A DNA stretch of 64,000 bases, taken from the NCBI GenBank assembly GCA_900299005.1, contig OMID01000042.1, forward strand, positions 1 to 64,000, given 5' to 3'. A program made the translations under genes and the position numbers. The notes below the pieces were generated by a model. That model did not search any database. It saw only the letters and a program-made list of their open reading frames with translations, and was not told the origin of the DNA. Source of the DNA: Oxalobacteraceae bacterium. GTDB lineage: Bacteria > Pseudomonadota > Gammaproteobacteria > Burkholderiales > Burkholderiaceae_D. Positions 1 through 8,650 of this stretch are shown here, in pieces. Position 1 is the first letter of the stretch, and each line of letters begins with the position of its first letter.

Positions 1-180
1 GAAGACCCCAAGCGTTGTGGCCGCGCCTGTCAGTTCATCCGACCGGATTACCCGGCACTGGAAATCCAGACCCACGGCCGCAGTCGGTGCATAGGCTGCG
101 AAAGGGTGAGGCAGGCGGGGGCATGGCGGGAATGGGAGCACTCACCGAGCTATCCGAGAATGTTTCCCCTTATTAAATAG
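1..180 (+). CDS. C-terminal part of an unidentified cysteine-containing protein
   Basis: An open frame runs from the window edge to a TAG at 178-180 (59 residues). It has two close Cys pairs, CGRAC near the start and CIGC about 24 residues later, a spacing that would suit an iron-sulfur cluster or zinc site, and ends in an ordinary hydrophilic tail (YPRMFPLIK). The upstream part of the gene is outside the window, so the family cannot be named. A second frame (frame 3) is also open almost as far, so the assignment rests on the Cys pattern only. The TonB receptor downstream is about 220 bp away and is probably a separate transcription unit. Confidence 0.4.
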   Translation, partial: EDPKRCGRACQFIRPDYPALEIQTHGRSRCIGCERVRQAGAWREWEHSPSYPRMFPLIK

Positions 181-362
181 TCAAGCTTGAGGTCTGTCCA
201 CAGATTTCGTGGGCAAGTCTGTGGATAGCCACAGGGGAATTGAATTAAGTAATTGATTTCATTAAGTAAATCGAGTTTGTGTGAAATCAGTTTTCGGTGG
301 AAAAACCCTCCGGTCCGTCAGCTTACTGCAAGAAAAGCTTGCTCATAGATGCAAACATAAAC

Positions 363-381
363 AAGAATGATTCGCATTAAA
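363..381 (+). promoter_or_regulatory. Putative Fur box upstream of the TonB-dependent receptor
   Basis: The core AATGATTCGCATT at 366-378 is an imperfect inverted repeat (AATG...CATT) and matches the right half of the Fur consensus GATAATGATAATCATTATC. It lies 22 bp before the receptor start codon, inside an A/T-rich stretch, the position expected for iron repression. Identified by eye only. Confidence 0.5.
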
Positions 382-400
382 GTAATCCATCAGTTGGGAA

Positions 401-2566
401 ATGACGGCAAAACCGAAACGACGGCAATTTTTCAAGCGGCGTTGGAGCGCATTCCGTGCAGCAAATCGGCTAACGACAGCAAGGGTGTTGGCCCTGACGG
501 CAGCCACACTCTGCGCGCAGGCTGCCGCTCAGATGAGCGCGGAAGAAACGGCCGAACGCAGTCTGCCACGCGTGGACGTGGTTGGCACGGCGACCAGTGC
601 GATCAACAGTCCGGGATCTGCGCAGGTGATCGATGCAGCGACGCTCGAGGAGAGTCGGGTCTTCAATGTCAACGAAGCTTTGCGAAAAGTGCCGGGCTTG
701 CATATTCGCGACGAGGAGGGCGTGGGTCTGCGTCCTAATATCGGGATTCGCGGACAAAACCCCACACGCTCGACGAAAACACTCTTGCTCGAGGACGGAT
801 TGCCGTTGTCGTTTGCACCCTATGGTGACAATGCAAGTTACTACCACCCCCCTATCGATCGCTATGATGCGATCGAGGTCAGCAAGGGCACTCAGGTGAT
901 ACGGTTCGGGCCGCAGACCGCTGGTGGTGTCATCAACTACCTCACACCGATGCCGCAACAGGAGCGTGCCGGTTTTGTAGGGTTGGCTGCTGGCACGCAT
1001 GGTTACCTCAATGGACATGTCATGGCCACCGAGAAGGGTGCCATGCTTGACCTGTATCACAAGGAGTCCGATGGTGCGCGCGAAAACATGCACAGCCGTC
1101 TGGATGACCTGAACTTTAAGTGGGTGGGGCGGTTGAACGACGAGCAGCAAATTACTCTGCGCGCAAGCCATTTCCGCGAGTATTCGCAGCTGACCTATTC
1201 GGGGTTAACGCAGGCCGAGTACGAGGCCAATGCTCGACAGAATCCGTTCAAGCATGATTATTTCGAGGCTAATCGAACGGGGCTGTCTGCAACGCATGAG
1301 TGGAAGCTCAATGCCGAGCGTCGCTTGCTCACCAGCGTGTACGGCGCTTACTTCGATCGCGACTGGTGGCGCCAGGCCTCAAGCTCCGCAGATTGCCGTC
1401 CGGTGAATCTGATGAACTGTCGAGTGGATGGTCGCTTGCGCGCCTACACCACCCTGGGGATTGATGGTCGACTGTTCCAGAGGCACGCAAGCTTTGGTTT
1501 GCCGAATGACCTCGAGCTCGGTGTGAAGCTGCAATCCGAGGTACAGAAACGCCGGCAAGAGCGCTATTCTTCTCTTGCGAACTTCACCAGTGGTTCAGGT
1601 ATGGAAGTCATCGAGCATCAGGAGCGCCGTGCGCAGGCTCTCTCGGCGTTTGCATCCAACCGCACGCAAATCAATGAGCGTCTGGCGATTACGCCCATCG
1701 TGCGCGTCGAGAAGATCCACTACCAGCGCGACCTTTCGCTCACCAGCACGGCGGCAACGCCGACATCTGGTGATGCCAGTTTCACTGAATTTGTACCGGG
1801 CCTTGGTGCCACCTATGAACTAAATGCTAGTTCGCAGCTGTACGGGGGGGTGCACAAAGGCTTTAGTCCGCCGCGGGTCGAGGATGCCATCAACAGCAGT
1901 GGCGGGACGGTAAACCTGAGGGCCGAGCGCAGTGTGAACGCAGAGCTTGGCCTTCGTGCATCGCCGTCCAAAGACTTGCGGTTTGATTTGGCAGTCTTCC
2001 GCAATGATTTCAGCAATCTCGTGCAGGTGGGCAGTATCGCCGGTGGCTCGACCACCTACTCCGAAGGCAAGGCGCTGTTTCAAGGCATGGAATTGGCGGG
2101 GCAAGCGGACCGGCTAAGCGAAGCGGTGGATGGCAATCTGTTTGTGCGGGCAGCATTCACCTGGCTGCCGACGGCTCAACAGAAATCCAGTTTCAATAAT
2201 CCTACCTTGACTGCGCCGGTGGTGAGCCAGGTTGGCAAGCGGCTACCCTACGCGCCGGAGCACTTGCTGACACTAACACTGGGTTATCGCGCTCCTCAGC
2301 GCTGGAACGCGCGGCTTGAGTATGTGCAGGTGAGCCAGCAGTATGCGAGCTTTGACAATGCGGTCGAGCCATCTGCCGATGGACAGAAAGGCCGGATCGA
2401 TGCCCATGGCATCTGGAATGCGGTGCTCAATTACACCATCGGGCAGGCGAATTTTTTTGTGACCGGAAAAAATCTGAGCGACAGCACGTATATCGTTGAT
2501 CGCACTCGAGGCATTCAGGTCGGCATGCCCCGCACACTCCAGTTCGGGATGAAGTATGCGTTCTGA
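401..2566 (+). CDS. TonB-dependent outer-membrane receptor, FecA-like (ferric siderophore/citrate type)
   Basis: 721 residues. An N-terminal export signal (basic stretch, then LTAATLCAQAAAQ) is followed by a plug domain of about 120 residues with the conserved signatures NVNEALRKVPG, IGIRG and LEDGLP, then a 22-strand-type barrel ending in the aromatic residue F of GMKYAF, as in outer-membrane proteins. The plug wording (PNIGIRGQNPTRS, APYGDNASYYHPP) is closest to FecA-type ferric dicitrate and related siderophore receptors. It would import an iron chelate using energy from TonB-ExbBD, which are not in the window. There is no FecIR-type sigma/anti-sigma pair next to it and no clear N-terminal signalling domain. 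A Fur-like site just upstream fits an iron substrate. The exact ligand cannot be read from sequence. Confidence 0.85.
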   Translation: MTAKPKRRQFFKRRWSAFRAANRLTTARVLALTAATLCAQAAAQMSAEETAERSLPRVDVVGTATSAINSPGSAQVIDAATLEESRVFNVNEALRKVPGLHIRDEEGVGLRPNIGIRGQNPTRSTKTLLLEDGLPLSFAPYGDNASYYHPPIDRYDAIEVSKGTQVIRFGPQTAGGVINYLTPMPQQERAGFVGLAAGTHGYLNGHVMATEKGAMLDLYHKESDGARENMHSRLDDLNFKWVGRLNDEQQITLRASHFREYSQLTYSGLTQAEYEANARQNPFKHDYFEANRTGLSATHEWKLNAERRLLTSVYGAYFDRDWWRQASSSADCRPVNLMNCRVDGRLRAYTTLGIDGRLFQRHASFGLPNDLELGVKLQSEVQKRRQERYSSLANFTSGSGMEVIEHQERRAQALSAFASNRTQINERLAITPIVRVEKIHYQRDLSLTSTAATPTSGDASFTEFVPGLGATYELNASSQLYGGVHKGFSPPRVEDAINSSGGTVNLRAERSVNAELGLRASPSKDLRFDLAVFRNDFSNLVQVGSIAGGSTTYSEGKALFQGMELAGQADRLSEAVDGNLFVRAAFTWLPTAQQKSSFNNPTLTAPVVSQVGKRLPYAPEHLLTLTLGYRAPQRWNARLEYVQVSQQYASFDNAVEPSADGQKGRIDAHGIWNAVLNYTIGQANFFVTGKNLSDSTYIVDRTRGIQVGMPRTLQFGMKYAF

Positions 2567-2650
2567 TGAGCACAGGTTCACTGCAGCAGTCCCGTCGCCC
2601 TGCGTCATGTCAATCTCCTCCGCTTGGCGCAGGTGCGACGGGCCGTTTTT

Positions 2651-3313
2651 TCAGCGTCGTCCTTGTCCCTCGGGCAGGGTGTAGGCTCGGTGCCACTCGG
2701 CAGACGAAAAAAATGCATCCTCACGCAGCCAGGCGATCAGCATGTCGGTCGCATCCACACCCCAGAAGCATTGACTCCGGACCACCGCAGTAGGCACACC
2801 GAATACTCCTGCCGCGATGGCAGCGTCCCCGTTCTTGATCAGTTGCTTTTTCACTGTATCCGACGCCAGCGTCTCATGATGGACATTCAGTTCTGCCAGC
2901 AACGCCACCCATGCGTCGGTGTCATCGGGCAGTTGACCGTCTTGCCACACAAAGCGAAACAAACGATCCACTACCTCAGTGGTGTTGCCAAGCGCAATCG
3001 ACAAACGCAGCAATGGTAGAGGATTGAATGGGTGGCGGGGTGGTAATCGCATGGGAATCTGATGACGATGCGCCATCCAAAGGCAATGCGCGTAAGTCCA
3101 GCCACGCTTAGGTGGTATCTCGACCGGGCCGGTATTGTTCCAGTGTTTGAGCAGTCCGGCGAACAGTACCGGGTGCGGAGAGATACGCAGGGATGGCACT
3201 TCGCGTCGCAGACGCTGCCATTGCAGGTAGGCGAAGGGGGAGATGAAATCAAAATACCAGTCGATAGGCGAGCCATCTGAGAGCCCTGTGGCCGAGGCGG
3301 TGGGCTCGCTCAT
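2651..3313 (-). CDS. DsbA/kappa-GST family protein, 2-hydroxychromene-2-carboxylate isomerase-like
   Basis: 220 residues of the thioredoxin-fold family that includes NahD-type 2-hydroxychromene-2-carboxylate isomerase. The signature is the N-terminal YFDFISPFAYL, where SPFA replaces the CXXC of DsbA, and the cis-Pro region FGVPTAVV near residue 170. NahD enzymes act with glutathione in aromatic degradation, but no aromatic-pathway gene is adjacent. Instead this is the last gene of the leftward fccA-fccB operon, starting 3 bp after the stop of a small Cys-rich periplasmic protein. No export signal is visible, so it should act in the cytoplasm. A role in thiol or glutathione-persulfide chemistry is possible, but that is inference from position. 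Confidence 0.75.
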   Translation of the reverse strand: MSEPTASATGLSDGSPIDWYFDFISPFAYLQWQRLRREVPSLRISPHPVLFAGLLKHWNNTGPVEIPPKRGWTYAHCLWMAHRHQIPMRLPPRHPFNPLPLLRLSIALGNTTEVVDRLFRFVWQDGQLPDDTDAWVALLAELNVHHETLASDTVKKQLIKNGDAAIAAGVFGVPTAVVRSQCFWGVDATDMLIAWLREDAFFSSAEWHRAYTLPEGQGRR

Positions 3314-3316
3314 CGC

Positions 3317-3646
3317 TTAATGATTTTCAGGGGGGAGGCAATAGGTCGGCATGTCGCAATCGGTGCATGCGCACTGATTGCGCACGAAAGCCAGGCATTT
3401 GCTGGGACCCCGGGTTTCTATCATGCCTTGCGTGATCGGATTGGTCGGGTTGGCGCATTCTCCCTGCAGTCGGGCTTCCAGCGCGACTTTTTGTTCCTTG
3501 CTGAGAGTGCCAGTGCGCACGGCATGCACGAATTCCATACGCCCGCCATTGTCAATGGCCATCGGATGGTGGATGAATTCGTCAGCAGCCAGGACGCTTG
3601 AACTGATCAGCGCAATCAGAACTGTCGCGAGACGAATTATCGCCAT
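3317..3646 (-). CDS. Small Cys-rich periplasmic protein of the fcc operon
   Basis: 109 residues from the ATG at 3646; longer upstream extensions of the frame overlap fccB and lack a signal. MAIIRLATVLIALISSSVLAA is a clear Sec signal peptide. The mature part has six or so cysteines, concentrated in the tail pattern CLAFVRNQCACTDC followed by YC close to the end. I do not recognise the family. It sits 4 bp after fccB and 3 bp before the kappa-GST-like gene, so it is co-transcribed with flavocytochrome c sulfide dehydrogenase. The clustered Cys residues could bind a metal or form disulfides; there is no heme motif (no CXXCH). Confidence 0.7.
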   Translation of the reverse strand: MAIIRLATVLIALISSSVLAADEFIHHPMAIDNGGRMEFVHAVRTGTLSKEQKVALEARLQGECANPTNPITQGMIETRGPSKCLAFVRNQCACTDCDMPTYCLPPENH

Positions 3647-3650
3647 GGCG

Positions 3651-4919
3651 CTACTCCAGCATGTCGGCCCAGATGCTGCGAGCCCAGGTGTTGGCGTGCC
3701 TTCCCTCGAGCTCGGTGGGCCCGGCAGACAAACCTCCGGATCCCTGAACGACCTTGAAAGTCTGCTCTGCGGCCACGTACTCGTGCACACTGGCGACGTG
3801 GATCACGTGACGATCATCGATATAGCTGTAGCAGGTATTGGTCAGCATGGGCGCAGGGTTGATATCAAGTCCGCTTAGCTGCGCAACCACGGCGGCGGCT
3901 GCCACCTTTGCGTGATTGTTTGCCATGTGGCCGCTCTTGGGCATTAACTGGGCAACCTGTATCGCATCGCCGATCACAAACACATCTTTGGCGACTGCAG
4001 ATTCAAAGCTCTGGTAATTCACACCGCACCAGCGATTGTTTGCCAGGTTGGCCAGCCCTGTCTGAAGGGCGATCTTACCGGCACGCATCTGAGGCAGGGC
4101 GTTGATGACATTGGCTTTCACGTCTTCGTGAACGTCGAATTTGATCAGACCCTCTTTGGGCGAGACCGCAATCGCCTTGTGCTGGTTGCGGTATTCGATG
4201 ATGCCCTTGTACTGCTCTTCCCAGACTTTTTTGAACAGCGCCGGCTTGGACACCACATCCTGGTTCGAATCCAGTACCAGTACCTTGCTCTTTGGTTTGA
4301 AATTCTTGAAGTACCAGGCCACTTGAGAGGCGCGCTCGTAAGGGCCCGGCGGACACCGGAAAGGTGCCTCGGGAATCGTGATCGCGTACACGCCGCCATC
4401 CGGCATGGCCTCTATTTGTCGACGTAGCGCCAGTGTTTCTGGCCCTGCCCTCCAGGCTTGCAATATCTGGCCAGCTGCTTGCGCATCGCTCAGCCCCTCG
4501 ATGCTCGACAGATTCAGGTCAATACCTGGCGACAGCACCAGCTTGTCGTAACCCAGCGTGCTGCCGCTGGCAAGCTTGATGATGCGAGCCTGGGTGTCGA
4601 TCGCCGCTGCCCAATCGCGCACCAGGGTGATGCCGTGGTTTTTTGTCAGCGTGGTGTACGGGCGGCTGATGTCGGCCAGTTTGCGGCTACCACCGATGAC
4701 CAGATTGGAGAGCGGGCAGGAGACGAACTCCTTGTCTGGCTCGATCAGGGTGACGTCCAGTGCGTGATCGGATAACAGGCGGATATATTTCGCTGCGGTG
4801 GCGCCGCCGAAGCCGCCACCGATGACCACCACTTTTGCGCCGCGCATTGCGAATGCTGATACGGGTCCACCAAGCAGTGCCAGTGCACTGCCGGCTTTCA
4901 TAAATTCTCTACGGTCCAC
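3651..4919 (-). CDS. fccB: Sulfide dehydrogenase (flavocytochrome c) flavoprotein subunit
   Basis: 422 residues. The start MDRREFMKAGSALALLGG is a twin-arginine-type signal (RREFMKAG), as in FccB/SoxF. The FAD Rossmann motif VVVIGGGFGGATAA follows at about residue 30, and a second conserved FAD motif, DVFVIGDA, lies near residue 315. Conserved cysteines in CPLSNL and NRWCGVNY fit the redox-active pair of flavocytochrome c, where sulfide attacks. The length matches the family. It oxidises sulfide to polysulfide/sulfur in the periplasm and passes electrons to its cytochrome partner, whose gene lies 10 bp upstream. SoxF is the alternative name for the same family when found in sox clusters; soxCDYZ start only about 1 kb away. 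Confidence 0.9.
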   Translation of the reverse strand: MDRREFMKAGSALALLGGPVSAFAMRGAKVVVIGGGFGGATAAKYIRLLSDHALDVTLIEPDKEFVSCPLSNLVIGGSRKLADISRPYTTLTKNHGITLVRDWAAAIDTQARIIKLASGSTLGYDKLVLSPGIDLNLSSIEGLSDAQAAGQILQAWRAGPETLALRRQIEAMPDGGVYAITIPEAPFRCPPGPYERASQVAWYFKNFKPKSKVLVLDSNQDVVSKPALFKKVWEEQYKGIIEYRNQHKAIAVSPKEGLIKFDVHEDVKANVINALPQMRAGKIALQTGLANLANNRWCGVNYQSFESAVAKDVFVIGDAIQVAQLMPKSGHMANNHAKVAAAAVVAQLSGLDINPAPMLTNTCYSYIDDRHVIHVASVHEYVAAEQTFKVVQGSGGLSAGPTELEGRHANTWARSIWADMLE

Positions 4920-4929
4920 GTCGCCTTCC

Positions 4930-5265
4930 TCAGGGGGTCTGGCTGGCGAAGTATTGGGCCAGCAATCGGATCTGTTCTTCGGAGTAGCCCTTGGCCAGCT
5001 GATGCATGATCGTGGCTGGTCGCTCGCCGGATTTGAAGGCTTTCATCTGGGCTTCAACGTACTCGGCTTTGAGGCCCGCCAGTCTGGGCACGGACGCATC
5101 AGCGACGCCTTTGCCCTGGGTGCCGTGACAATTGGCGCAGGTCGCCGCCAGACTTTGCGTGTAGAGAGGTTGCGGATCAACGGCGAGCGCTGGGCACGCG
5201 GCGCAGAGGGTCAAGACAAATGACACCGCTGCAAAAACGGTTGGTGTGAGTGGGGTGAGCTTCAT
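4930..5265 (-). CDS. fccA: Cytochrome c subunit of flavocytochrome c sulfide dehydrogenase
   Basis: 111 residues with a Sec signal (TVFAAVSFVLTLCAACPALA) and a single heme c site, CANCHGTQG, at about residue 43. A conserved Met in ATIMHQLAKG is a candidate sixth ligand. It is a class I cytochrome of the cytochrome c553 type. It is the first gene of the leftward operon and directly precedes fccB, so it should be the electron-accepting partner. With one heme it resembles the small monoheme FccA of green sulfur bacteria rather than the larger diheme subunit of purple sulfur bacteria. The divergent promoter region (5266-5472) is shared with the rightward small secreted protein and sox genes. Confidence 0.85.
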   Translation of the reverse strand: MKLTPLTPTVFAAVSFVLTLCAACPALAVDPQPLYTQSLAATCANCHGTQGKGVADASVPRLAGLKAEYVEAQMKAFKSGERPATIMHQLAKGYSEEQIRLLAQYFASQTP

Positions 5266-5472
5266 CTGCTATCTCCTGCGGGATGAGCCGCGCGCAGTGA
5301 GGTAGGGCCGTGGCCCGAAAGGTCCAAAAATACGAGCAGGGACGCCTTGCTGCTGGCAGGGCCGACGCGTCTATCCTCGATCGTGCGATGCCGCAATTGT
5401 AACCGTAAAATTTTCGGCTGATATACTAAACCGGACGTCTGAATGATGAATTAATTCCTCGGGGACTTGGCT

Positions 5473-5868
5473 GTGATAAAAAAAATTTCATTAGCACTCG
5501 CGGGCCTCGCAGTGGCGGCGGCGGCACACGCCGACTGGACGCGTGTCGAGCATCCCTCGAAAGAATATGCGCTTTACATCGACAAAGAGACACTGCGTCC
5601 CTCGGGCACCGGCACGGTGCTCCTTTGGCACCTGCTCGACTACACCATCGCTCAGGATTACGACGGCAAAGCGTACTTGTCTCTCAAGGGCGAGACCGAG
5701 TACGACTGCGAGAAGGGTGTTCGGCGTACGCAAATGCACCTGCGACATCAGGATGGCATGGGCAGTAGCCATCTCGTGCATGCGGCCTACAAGCCGGGTC
5801 CATGGGGGCCGCCTCTCGCTGGTACGCACGAACAGACGCTAATGCGGCTCGTCTGCAAAGGCAGCTGA
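5473..5868 (+). CDS. Small secreted Adhesin_E-like protein (copy 1 of 5 in the window)
   Basis: About 131 residues. The GTG at 5473 is preferred over the TTG at 5467 because the GGGG ribosome-binding stretch at 5461-5464 is then at a normal distance. A Sec signal ending AHA is followed by the mature start DWTRVE. Family features shared with four other genes here: Trp at mature position 2, a Y.D segment, a central hydrophobic WHLLDY, the ETEYDC cysteine, and a final Cys (LVCKGS) that would form a disulfide with it. The pattern resembles the surface-adhesin E-like family of short exported proteins of unknown role. It lies 15 bp before soxC and may be co-transcribed. Confidence 0.7.
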   Translation: MIKKISLALAGLAVAAAAHADWTRVEHPSKEYALYIDKETLRPSGTGTVLLWHLLDYTIAQDYDGKAYLSLKGETEYDCEKGVRRTQMHLRHQDGMGSSHLVHAAYKPGPWGPPLAGTHEQTLMRLVCKGS

Positions 5869-5883
5869 CGCGGACGTCCCGAC

Positions 5884-7239
5884 ATGGCCTTGCATGGAAC
5901 ATTCGGACGGATACAGGCCGCGCCGGAAAATTTCATCTCCGATGCGCTGATACAGGACATTCGCTCGCAAGGACTGGATGACGGCCGTCGGCGCTTTCTC
6001 AGGCAGAGCTTCGCTGCAGCGAGTGCGGCGCTGATGTCAGGTGGTGCGCTCGCGGCCGACCCCCCCGGTGGTGACGGCGATCCGGCGATATTGAGCCTGC
6101 CAAAGCACAGCACAAGCCTGGGTCATCCGGTCGCACATCTGCCTTACGGTCAGCCGTCAAAACACGAAGCCAATCTTCAGCGTCGAGAATCTCCCGGTCT
6201 GACTCGTCGACGCGAGAGCAGCATTGCCTTCACACCGCTTCAGGGGCTGTTCGGCATCATCACACCTAGCGGACTTCACTTCGAGCGGCATCATGCGGGT
6301 TGGCATGACATCGATCCTGCGTCGCACCGACTACTGATCAACGGGCTGGTCACCACCCCCAAAGTTTTCAGCGTCGCTGACTTGATGCGATTACCCTCGG
6401 TGTCACGCCTGCATTTCATCGAATGCGGCGCGAATACCGCTATGGACTGGGGTTCACCCGCCGTACCTTCGGTCCAGTACACGCACGGCATGCTGTCCTG
6501 TTGCGAATTCACGGGCGTGCCGCTATCCCTGCTATTGGAAGACTGTGGCATTGACAAGAAAAAAGCGAAATTCATTCTTGCCGAGGGCGCAGATGGTGCC
6601 AGCCTGACGCGTACCATTCCGATCGAGCGCGCACTCGATGATGTCATCGTCGCCTGGGCAATGAATGGCGAGATGCTGCGTCCTGAAAATGGTTATCCGC
6701 TGCGACTTGTCGTGCCGGGTGTGCAGGGCGTATGCTGGGTCAAATGGCTGCGGCGCATCGAAGTGGGTGACGCCGCCTATGCGACGCGCGAAGAGGCCAC
6801 GCAATACATCGACCTGATGCCAGACGGGCTGTCTCGCCAGTACACGCTGATACAGGAATGCAAATCGGTGATCACTACCCCCTCGGGTGGACAACGATTG
6901 CTGGACAAAGGCTTTTTCAACATCACCGGGCTGGCATGGTCGGGCAGGGGTGCGATCGCACGCGTTGACGTCTCCGTCGACGGCGGCAAGCACTGGAGAA
7001 CGGCCCGGCTGGAATCTCCCGTGCTGCCAAAGTGCCTCACGCGTTTCAACATTGATTGGGTGTGGGATGGCAAGCCAGCCATCCTGCAATCTCGTGCAAT
7101 CGATGACACAGGCTATGTGCAACCCAAGATGGCCGAGCTTCGCGCGGTACGTGGTGCGCGCTCGGTTTACCACAACAACGCCATCCAGTCGTGGCGCGTG
7201 GAAGCAGCGGGAGAGGTGGTAAATGTGCAGATATCGTAA
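5884..7239 (+). CDS. soxC: Sulfane dehydrogenase molybdenum subunit SoxC
   Basis: 451 residues of the sulfite oxidase fold. A twin-arginine-like segment RRRFLRQSF lies about 35-40 residues from the chosen start, so the true start might be further in. The molybdenum-ligating Cys is C181 in HFIECGANT; the conserved substrate-site wording YPLRLVVPG and GVCWVKWLRRIEV follows, and the C-terminal dimerisation domain carries DVSVDGGKHW. SoxC with the cytochrome SoxD removes six electrons from sulfane sulfur bound to SoxY, allowing full oxidation of thiosulfate without sulfur globules. soxD overlaps its 3' end by 17 bp, and soxYZ follow. Confidence 0.92.
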   Translation: MALHGTFGRIQAAPENFISDALIQDIRSQGLDDGRRRFLRQSFAAASAALMSGGALAADPPGGDGDPAILSLPKHSTSLGHPVAHLPYGQPSKHEANLQRRESPGLTRRRESSIAFTPLQGLFGIITPSGLHFERHHAGWHDIDPASHRLLINGLVTTPKVFSVADLMRLPSVSRLHFIECGANTAMDWGSPAVPSVQYTHGMLSCCEFTGVPLSLLLEDCGIDKKKAKFILAEGADGASLTRTIPIERALDDVIVAWAMNGEMLRPENGYPLRLVVPGVQGVCWVKWLRRIEVGDAAYATREEATQYIDLMPDGLSRQYTLIQECKSVITTPSGGQRLLDKGFFNITGLAWSGRGAIARVDVSVDGGKHWRTARLESPVLPKCLTRFNIDWVWDGKPAILQSRAIDDTGYVQPKMAELRAVRGARSVYHNNAIQSWRVEAAGEVVNVQIS

Positions 7240-7972
7240 ATCGCTGCGTTCGCTGCTTCTGCTTGGTTTGCTCGCTTGGAACTCACCGGCGTTGGCAGAC
7301 AATTATCCGAACACGGGGCGGCGTGCGACGCCAGCGGAAATCGCGGCGTGGGATACTGACGTGAGACCGGATTTTCGGGGACTGCCTCCCGGATCGGGCA
7401 GCGTGGCGCAGGGCATGAAGCTGTGGGAAGCGAAGTGCGCCAACTGCCACGGGGCATTTGGTGAATCGCCGGCGGCATTCCCGCCGCTGGTGGGTGGCAC
7501 CACGCGTGAAGACATTGCCAGCGGTCGCGTATCCAGCCTGATCGCCGCGACGGAAAACGCCAAAACCACCATGATGAAGCTAGCGACCGTATCGACCCTG
7601 TGGGATTACATTCGTCGTGCGATGCCCTTTGATGCGCCCAAGAGCCTCTCTGTTAACGAAGTCTATGCGGTGACTGCCTACCTGCTCAACCTGGCCGACA
7701 TCGTGCCGGCTGATTTCACGCTTACGGACAAAAATATCCGCGACGCGCAGGCCAAGATGCCCAACCGCGCTGGCATGACGCTCAATCACGGTCTGCGAGA
7801 GATCAATGGCAAACCGGATGTGGCGAGCGAAGCCTGCATGAGCGGGTGCCGGGTCGATGAGGCGTCATTGGTCGTGCTGCCACCCTCAGCGCGGGGCCTC
7901 AACGGCAACCTCGCTGAACAACATCGTGCATGGGGTCCCGTTCGCGGCGTGGATACCGGGGGCCGAAAATAG
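7223..7972 (+). CDS. soxD: Sulfane dehydrogenase cytochrome c subunit SoxD, single-heme form
   Basis: 249 residues; ATG at 7223 behind a GGGAGAGG ribosome-binding site inside the end of soxC. A Sec signal (LLLLGLLAWNSPALA) is followed by one heme site, CANCHGAFG, at about residue 72, and the segment PPLVGG. The Cys pair in EACMSGCRVD near the end corresponds to the conserved linker of longer SoxD proteins, but the protein stops soon after; the second C-terminal heme domain of Paracoccus-type diheme SoxD is absent. It carries electrons from SoxC to the respiratory chain in the periplasm. No frameshift is visible, so this is a natural short form. Confidence 0.88.
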   Translation: MCRYRKSLRSLLLLGLLAWNSPALADNYPNTGRRATPAEIAAWDTDVRPDFRGLPPGSGSVAQGMKLWEAKCANCHGAFGESPAAFPPLVGGTTREDIASGRVSSLIAATENAKTTMMKLATVSTLWDYIRRAMPFDAPKSLSVNEVYAVTAYLLNLADIVPADFTLTDKNIRDAQAKMPNRAGMTLNHGLREINGKPDVASEACMSGCRVDEASLVVLPPSARGLNGNLAEQHRAWGPVRGVDTGGRK

Positions 7973-8080
7973 CGCTGACGACTCTGGCAGCGTGTGCCCT
8001 GCTGCGCTCTCTGCATCGTCGCGATTTCGGTGGCACAATGCCGCCTCGATTCCAGAGAAAAAATTTCAGGGAGACAGCCA

Positions 8081-8650
8081 GTGAATCATAGCCGGCGTGA
8101 CGCCATGCGCATTGCTTCTGCGCTTGCGACTGCCTTCGCTGCCGGTTTGCTCAAACCCTCAGACGTATTCGCCGATGAGGACGACGCAGGCATCGTACGC
8201 CTGGCCGATAACATCCCATGGGGGTCGGACTGGAATGGCGCGGTGTATTCCGCGAAAAGTCTGGAGGCGTTCGTGATTGCGATGAGCGGCGACACGACGA
8301 CACCCAACACCCCGCGCACGGTGGTCGAGCGAGGCAAAGCGCCCGGTTTGTTCGTGGCAAAGTCGGGAGAATTACTGATCGAAGCCCCCGAGTTGGCCGA
8401 AAACGGCACCAACGTGCCGGTGACGATCACCAGCAAGATTCCAAATACGGATTTCATTGCGCTGTTGGCCGATCTTAATCCCAATCCCGTGTGTGTTGGC
8501 TTCCATGTGATGCCCGATAACGACCCTTCGTATTCCGTGCGCATCAAAGTCGCAGAGACCTCCAACCTGATCGCAGTGGCGCGCTCGGGTGGCAAATGGT
8601 TTTATTCACTCCGAGACATTACCGTGATGATAGGGGGCTGCCTTGGGTGA
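8081..8650 (+). CDS. soxY: Sulfur carrier protein SoxY
   Basis: 189 residues from the GTG at 8081, chosen for the AGGGAG ribosome-binding site 7-8 bp upstream and because the protein then begins with a Tat-type signal (SRRDAMRIASALATAF). The carrier cysteine is third from the C-terminus in the tail GGCLG; the usual tail is GGCGG, so the residue after Cys is changed to Leu while the swinging-arm cysteine is kept. Sulfur intermediates are bound to this Cys in the periplasm and processed by the other Sox proteins. It overlaps soxZ, its obligate partner. The 108 bp before the gene, after soxD, hold no other gene. Confidence 0.9.
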   Translation: MNHSRRDAMRIASALATAFAAGLLKPSDVFADEDDAGIVRLADNIPWGSDWNGAVYSAKSLEAFVIAMSGDTTTPNTPRTVVERGKAPGLFVAKSGELLIEAPELAENGTNVPVTITSKIPNTDFIALLADLNPNPVCVGFHVMPDNDPSYSVRIKVAETSNLIAVARSGGKWFYSLRDITVMIGGCLG

